Assembly (NCBI GenBank): GCA_038243635.1
Contig: JBBSQW010000011.1
Span: forward strand, 50,152 to 114,151
Origin: Pseudopedobacter sp038243635
GTDB taxonomy: Bacteria > Bacteroidota > Bacteroidia > Sphingobacteriales > Sphingobacteriaceae
Reading direction: 5' to 3'
DNA length: 64,000 nt
Position numbers and translations under genes: made by a program. A model generated the notes under the pieces. That model saw only the letters and a list, made by a program, of their open reading frames with translations. It did not search any database and was not told the origin of the DNA. Shown here piece after piece: positions 59,524 through 64,000 of the stretch (positions are counted from its first letter, which is position 1; each line of letters begins with the position of its first letter).

Positions 59524-62500
59524 TTAAGCTTCTTGAGATCCTGTATTAGTAATTTTAGTCATATAACCAACTCCTGGCTGTACGTTTAACTCTTCTAATA
59601 CGTAGTAAGTTCTTTCGTTCTTTAACGCTTTTGAAACCTCAGAATTAGGATCATTTGCGTCTCCAAATACGATTGCATTAGCTGGACAAGTTTGCTGACA
59701 AGCAACTTTAACATCGCCATCTACCATTGCTCTCTTATCCATTTTAGCTTCTAACTTACCTGCTTGAATGCGTTGGATACACATTGAGCATTTCTCCATT
59801 ACTCCACGAGAACGTGTGGTAACATCTGGATTTAATACCAACTGTGTAAACTCATTATTTAAGTAGTTGTCGAAACGGGAATCATTCCAGTAGTTAAACC
59901 AGTTGAAACGACGTACTTTATATGGACAGTTATTTGCACAATATCTGGTACCTACACAACGGTTGTAAGCCATGTGGTTTAAACCTTCGTTTGAGTGTAC
60001 GGTTGCTAAAACCGGACAAACAGTTTCACAAGGTGCATGCTCACAGTGCTGACACATCATTGGTTGGTGTACCACTGAAACATTTTCCATGTTTCCTTGC
60101 ATATCAACAATCTCGTGTTCTTCGGTTAAATTCTTTCCGTCTTCTTGGAAAGTGTAATACCTATCGATACGAATCCAGTGCATCTCTCTACGACGACGAA
60201 CTTCATCTTTACCTACCACAGGAACGTTGTTTTCTGCATTACAAGCTACGATACAAGCACCACAACCTGTACATGCATTAAGGTCAATCGCCATTACCCA
60301 ATTGTGGCCTGGCTGGTCGTATTTACCCCAAAGATCGTAAGTTGGATGTTTTTCATAACCATTGCCACTACCGTGGGTAGGATCTTTTTTGTATTCTGCA
60401 AAAGTAGCTTCGCGGATGATGTTTCTACCTTCTATAGTTTGGTGAGTTTGTGTTAAAGCCAACTCATCGCGTTTGCCTGTATTGCTAACCGTAACGGTAT
60501 TCACAAAATTTGCAACACCTTGGTTGTACGTAATAAATGGATAAACGTTTTGTCCAACACCATCACCTACTTTACCTGCTTTTGTTCTACCATAACCAAC
60601 CGCAACAGAAACTGTTCCTTGCGCTTGTCCTGGTTGGTGTATTACTGGTAAATCAACACTGTATTTATCTGTTTTTACAGTTACAATATCAAATTGTCTT
60701 ATTCCTAAAGATTCAGCAAATTTAGGGTTAATGGCTGCGTAGTTATCCCAAGTTACTTTTGATACCGGATCTGGCATCTCTTGTAGCAAAGGATTGTTAC
60801 CCTGCTCTCCAGAACCTATTGCAACAGATTGATAAATATGTAATTCAATATCTTTAGCTAATGCCTTACTTTGCTTTAATACTTCAGTAGCATCAATTGC
60901 GCCGTTGAAAGAATAAACGCCAGCTGCTTTAGCAGGTAAAGCTACAAAGCCAGCCTGTAAAACATCATCCCACTTTTTACCAGCTAATCCTAAAACAGAT
61001 TTTTCCCAGTTGCTTCTTACAAAAGCATAATAATCTTGATTTGGATAATTAGCCCAAACCAACAAGCTTAATTCCGCCTGGCGGGTGTTGTAAATTGGGT
61101 TAATAGTTGGTTGTACTAAAGTGTAATAACCTTCTATTGAGTTCTCATCGCCCCAAGCTTCTAAAAAGTTATGGTTTGGTGCAATTACATTACATAAAGA
61201 AGCTGTTTCATCTGCTCTATCAGCGAAAGAAACTGATAAATCAACTTTCTTAAGTGCTGCTGCAAACTCTTTTGCTAATGGATGGTTATAAACCGGGTTT
61301 GCATCTAGAAACAAAACCGCTCCTACTCTTCCAGCATTCATATCTGCCAAAAGCATCGTCAAATCCTCATCTTTACCAGCGAACTGGTATGATGGATTGT
61401 CTAAATCTATTGTTGTTCCGTAGCTTCCTAAGAAACTATTGATTGCATTTATGACGCTTTGAGTAGCTACACTGTTTGACCCGGAAATTACCAAGGCCGA
61501 ACCTTTTGCAGCTAGTAATTCTTTTGCAGCTAACTTAACTGCTGCTGAAGCTGGATTGTTATTAGTTAAACTTGCACCGCCTACTGCTGCGCCAGTTAAT
61601 TCTGCATACAAACTTAAAATTGCAATACCTTCTTCTGATGGCTTAATCGCAATTCTTGAATCTGCATTTGTTCCCGTCATACTTAATCCAGTTTCAAACT
61701 GAATATGTCTCGACATTCTCTTTTGGTTTAGAGATGCCATATTACGGTTACTTACATATTGCTTGGTGAATTGAGTTGGAGATATCCAAGTTCCTAAGAA
61801 ATCTGCTCCAAAACTTACAATTATAGTTGCTTTATCAAAACGGTATTGCGGTAAAACAGCTTTACCAAAATTTGCTTCGTTTGCTTTGATGATACCTGAG
61901 TAAGACACTGCATCAACAGTTACTTGCTTAGTTGCTGGGTATTGCGAAGAGAATTCTGCAATAGCAACTTTACTTGAAGGACTGTTAATGGTTGAAGAAA
62001 CCAAAGCGATTACTTTACCAGAAGCCTGTACTTTTGAAAGTTGGCGTTTTACGTAAATATCAACATCATCCCAAGGTTTTTCTGCACCGAGCTTTAAAGG
62101 TCCTTTTAATTTAGATATATCATAAAGATCTAAAACAGCAGCTTGCGCTTGACCATTTAAACCTCCTTGGTTAACTAAGCAAGATGGATTTCCTTCTATT
62201 TTGATTGGACGACCTTCTCTGGTTTTAACCAAGATACTTCCACCCTTATAACTGGAAGCATAATAGTTAGGAATACCAGGTGTTACTTCTTCTGGTTTAA
62301 TTAAGTAAGGAATAGATTTTTGAACTGGTGCAACATTACAAGCTGCTAAACTTACGGCCCCTAATCCAAAACCCATGGCCTTTAAAAAGTCTCTACGAGG
62401 AGCCACAGAATTTAATCCGCTACCTTCTAATAGTTCTTCTACAGGAATCGGCTCGGCAAACTCGTTTTTACTATGTTCCGCGAATTCAGGAGTATTACTT

Positions 62501-62541
62501 ACTTCCTCTAAACCTTTCCAATATTTCTTTGTGCTCTCCAT
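59524..62541 (-). CDS. actB: Alternative complex III subunit ActB (iron-sulfur, Moco-like fold)
   Basis: A 1005-residue protein fused from two parts. The first (about 1-740) is a molybdopterin-oxidoreductase-like domain with an extended Tat-type N-terminus (PRRDFLKAMGFG, R49 R50) and no evident molybdenum cofactor ligand, as in other ActB proteins. The second (about 745-1005) is a ferredoxin-like domain with cysteine motifs CTGCGACIVAC, CQHCEHAPCETVC, CVGTRYCANNC and CSMC...CQQTC. This fits three [4Fe-4S] and one [3Fe-4S] cluster, the third motif lacking one Cys (CVGT). It takes electrons from quinol to ActA and is 38 bases after actA. Confidence 0.95.
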   Translation of the reverse strand: MESTKKYWKGLEEVSNTPEFAEHSKNEFAEPIPVEELLEGSGLNSVAPRRDFLKAMGFGLGAVSLAACNVAPVQKSIPYLIKPEEVTPGIPNYYASSYKGGSILVKTREGRPIKIEGNPSCLVNQGGLNGQAQAAVLDLYDISKLKGPLKLGAEKPWDDVDIYVKRQLSKVQASGKVIALVSSTINSPSSKVAIAEFSSQYPATKQVTVDAVSYSGIIKANEANFGKAVLPQYRFDKATIIVSFGADFLGTWISPTQFTKQYVSNRNMASLNQKRMSRHIQFETGLSMTGTNADSRIAIKPSEEGIAILSLYAELTGAAVGGASLTNNNPASAAVKLAAKELLAAKGSALVISGSNSVATQSVINAINSFLGSYGTTIDLDNPSYQFAGKDEDLTMLLADMNAGRVGAVLFLDANPVYNHPLAKEFAAALKKVDLSVSFADRADETASLCNVIAPNHNFLEAWGDENSIEGYYTLVQPTINPIYNTRQAELSLLVWANYPNQDYYAFVRSNWEKSVLGLAGKKWDDVLQAGFVALPAKAAGVYSFNGAIDATEVLKQSKALAKDIELHIYQSVAIGSGEQGNNPLLQEMPDPVSKVTWDNYAAINPKFAESLGIRQFDIVTVKTDKYSVDLPVIHQPGQAQGTVSVAVGYGRTKAGKVGDGVGQNVYPFITYNQGVANFVNTVTVSNTGKRDELALTQTHQTIEGRNIIREATFAEYKKDPTHGSGNGYEKHPTYDLWGKYDQPGHNWVMAIDLNACTGCGACIVACNAENNVPVVGKDEVRRRREMHWIRIDRYYTFQEDGKNLTEEHEIVDMQGNMENVSVVHQPMMCQHCEHAPCETVCPVLATVHSNEGLNHMAYNRCVGTRYCANNCPYKVRRFNWFNYWNDSRFDNYLNNEFTQLVLNPDVTTRSRGVMEKCSMCIQRIQAGKLEAKMDKRAMVDGDVKVACQQTCPANAIVFGDANDPNSEVSKALKNERTYYVLEELNVQPGVGYMTKITNTGSQEA

Positions 62542-62579
62542 TTAAGCTATATAAGACTGTAATTGTTTATTGCTAATTA

Positions 62580-63956
62580 TTAATAATGACACTTTCCACA
62601 CTCTAAACCACCCAACACTGCGGCTGTCACTTTCTCTCCTTTTTTGATCTGATCGTGTGCAGCAATTACCTTGTCATAGTAAGCATTACCTTTTGAGTTA
62701 ACTTCTGTTTCTTTATGACAGTTGATACACCATTTCATGGTTAATGGAGAATATTGATAAACTTCTGCCATTTCCTGAATTGGACCGTGACATTTTTGAC
62801 AATCAATACCTGCAACTTTTACGTGTTGCGAATGATTGAAGTAAGCTAAATCTGGAAGGTTGTGTATTCTTACCCATTCAATTGGGCGGGTATTTGTTCC
62901 GTACTTTTGTGTTTCGGGGTTGTAATCCAATGCGGTATAAATCTTTTGGATTTCTGGAGAAATTTCGCCGTCGTAAGCTTCAGTTGCTTGTACATACTTG
63001 TGACAGTTCATACAAACGTTTAAAGATGGGATTGTAGCGTTCTTAGACTTCCAAGCACCAGAGTGACAATACTGACATTCAATTTGGTTAGTACCTGCGT
63101 GTAGCTGGTGAGAGAATTTAATTGGCTGTACCGGCTGATATCCTTGTTGAATACCTGTATTCCATAAATCCATATAACCAAAAGAACCTAAAGTAATTAA
63201 CAACGCTAACACTACGAAGAAAACAAACTTCTTGTTTTTCGCCAGCTTCTTAACTACGGCTAATCTATCTTTCCCTTCGCCTTCAACAATTTCTTCGTCG
63301 TCTTCAGCAGTTAGGTCAACTTGCTCATCTTTTTTAACTAAAAAGAGTTCTAACGTACCAATTACTCTGTTTAAAACCACAATCACTAAGAATGCGATTA
63401 ACACAAATGCAATCAGCACGATAATCATAAAACTACTAACACCAGTTTCAGCCGGAGCTGCACCTTCTGCGCCAGCTGCTGCACCAGCCGCAGCTGCAGG
63501 TTTTTTAACACCCGCTTTTTGTATGTAGGTTAAAATGTCGTCAACGTCTGTATCGCTAAGCTGAGGAAAACCTGGCATTGCTACCTTGTTGTACTCTTCG
63601 AAAATAGCTACCGCATCTTTATCGCCAGAAGCGATTAGTCCTGCAGAGTTTTTAATCCACTTGTGCAGCCATTCGTTACTTTGCTTTTCGTTAATACCTG
63701 CTAGAGCAGGACCTAACACACGTTTATCTATTGCGTGACAAGCACCACAATTAGACTTAAACAATGCTTCGCCTGCTGTGGCATCTCCCGATAATGTAGA
63801 GCCAGCACCACCAGCCGGAGCAGCGGCTGCACCAGTTGCAGAAGAATCTGCTGGAGCTGCCTGAGCAAAACTTAAATTAATAGCACTTATTGCGATGACA
63901 GTCGCCAGGGCTAAAGGCTTTAAAAAGCTTCTAAAATGAGATGAGAAGTTTCTCAT
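62580..63956 (-). CDS. actA: Alternative complex III subunit ActA, hexahaem cytochrome c
   Basis: The 458-residue protein (ATG at 63956 chosen; an in-frame TTG at 63974 would add six residues) has a signal peptide (1-32), a cytochrome c domain with CGACH at 70-74 and Met127, an Ala/Pro-rich linker, transmembrane helices at about 175-196 and 243-261, and a C-terminal multihaem domain with CxxCH at 294-298, 315-319, 386-390, 410-414 and 453-457. That is six haem sites: the five of ActA plus an additional N-terminal monohaem domain. It is the first gene of the operon and passes electrons from ActB outward. Confidence 0.93.
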   Translation of the reverse strand: MRNFSSHFRSFLKPLALATVIAISAINLSFAQAAPADSSATGAAAAPAGGAGSTLSGDATAGEALFKSNCGACHAIDKRVLGPALAGINEKQSNEWLHKWIKNSAGLIASGDKDAVAIFEEYNKVAMPGFPQLSDTDVDDILTYIQKAGVKKPAAAAGAAAGAEGAAPAETGVSSFMIIVLIAFVLIAFLVIVVLNRVIGTLELFLVKKDEQVDLTAEDDEEIVEGEGKDRLAVVKKLAKNKKFVFFVVLALLITLGSFGYMDLWNTGIQQGYQPVQPIKFSHQLHAGTNQIECQYCHSGAWKSKNATIPSLNVCMNCHKYVQATEAYDGEISPEIQKIYTALDYNPETQKYGTNTRPIEWVRIHNLPDLAYFNHSQHVKVAGIDCQKCHGPIQEMAEVYQYSPLTMKWCINCHKETEVNSKGNAYYDKVIAAHDQIKKGEKVTAAVLGGLECGKCHY

Positions 63957-63971
63957 ATTGAGTTTGTTATA

Positions 63972-63980
63972 CAAAAATTA
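63972..63980 (-). promoter_or_regulatory. Putative -7 promoter region for the act operon
   Basis: On the minus strand TAATTTTTG is close to TAnnTTTG (one base longer) and TTTG lies 16 bases upstream at 63997-64000, resembling the -33 element. The window edge prevents fuller inspection. Confidence 0.35.
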
Positions 63981-64000
63981 AATTATTAATACTATTCAAA

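Noticed and set aside
59922..60281. Plus-strand frame inside actB (cysteine-rich)
   Set aside because: The cysteines arise from antisense reading of the iron-sulfur region; no independent start context or similarity.
59524..62541. ActB as an active molybdenum oxidoreductase
   Set aside because: The Moco-like domain occurs with actA, C, D, E and F and lacks an evident metal ligand, which is the ActB pattern.
1..64000. Prophage, insertion sequence or integrative element
   Set aside because: No transposase, integrase, phage structural or conjugation gene is visible, and base composition looks uniform.
1..64000. tRNA, rRNA or riboswitch genes
   Set aside because: Scanning the intergenic gaps by eye gave no cloverleaf, rRNA signature or convincing riboswitch core; a covariance-model search could still find one.

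Overview
The window is a 64 kb stretch of AT-rich chromosome from a member of the Bacteroidota, most likely a Sphingobacteriaceae/Pedobacter-like organism (inference). The evidence is a full alternative complex III operon joined to aa3 oxidase genes, a fused hemC-hemD gene, a 30-residue AURKAIP1/COX24-type ribosomal protein next to RNase G, the HU/TPR/RNase G block divergent from mutY-ssb, and Bacteroidota-type TAnnTTTG promoter -7 elements. I see no rRNA, tRNA, CRISPR array, transposase, integrase or prophage. It looks like ordinary vertically inherited chromosome.

Layout, left to right. 1-3.6 kb: nicotinamide riboside kinase (NadR-type) and an M16 zinc protease lipoprotein. 3.6-7 kb, minus strand: HU, a TPR protein, the mini ribosomal protein and RNase G. 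7.1-8.7 kb: mutY and ssb. 8.9-11.5 kb: an unassigned trio (zinc-ribbon membrane protein, SPFH-SHOCT protein, small membrane protein). 11.7-15.5 kb: pgi, der and a small lipoprotein. 15.5-19.7 kb: S41 protease, murQ, an unknown and aat. 19.8-25.4 kb, minus strand: OmpA-type and multi-barrel envelope proteins, an unknown lipoprotein and an rRNA methyltransferase-like protein. 25.5-27 kb: Mla-type ABC transporter. 27-32.5 kb: SDR, PspC, LiaF-like, RDD and a GH63 enzyme. 32.5-33.2 kb: HepT/MntA toxin-antitoxin pair. 33.3-35.4 kb: pheS, a Rieske-like lipoprotein without ligands, and a TetR regulator.

35.5-45.2 kb, minus strand, is a haem biosynthesis region: hemA, fused hemCD, hemB, hemL, a two-component system, a TPR membrane protein, hemE and hemJ. 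Together they make glutamyl-tRNA into protoporphyrin, apart from the coproporphyrinogen oxidase and ferrochelatase steps, which lie elsewhere.

45.4-64 kb, minus strand, is one nearly gapless respiratory run: actABCDEF (quinol to cytochrome c electron transfer), coxB and coxA, haem A synthase ctaA and ctaB, two subunit III genes, subunit IV, an unusual cysteine-free SCO-like protein, DUF420, a small CxxC membrane protein, DUF983, DUF2461 and an OmpA lipoprotein. The protoheme made next door is the precursor for haem A (ctaB/ctaA) and for the c-type haems of ActA and ActE.

Several intergenic gaps (11.5, 13.6, 15.2, 25.4, 36.1 and 41.9 kb) hold dispersed palindromic or tandem repeats. I did not find a clearly new defence or mobile system. 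The best candidates for unexplained biology are the zinc-ribbon/SPFH trio, the ligand-free Rieske-like and SCO-like proteins, the EF-hand-like loop in the DUF420 protein, and the hairpin between coxA and ctaA.
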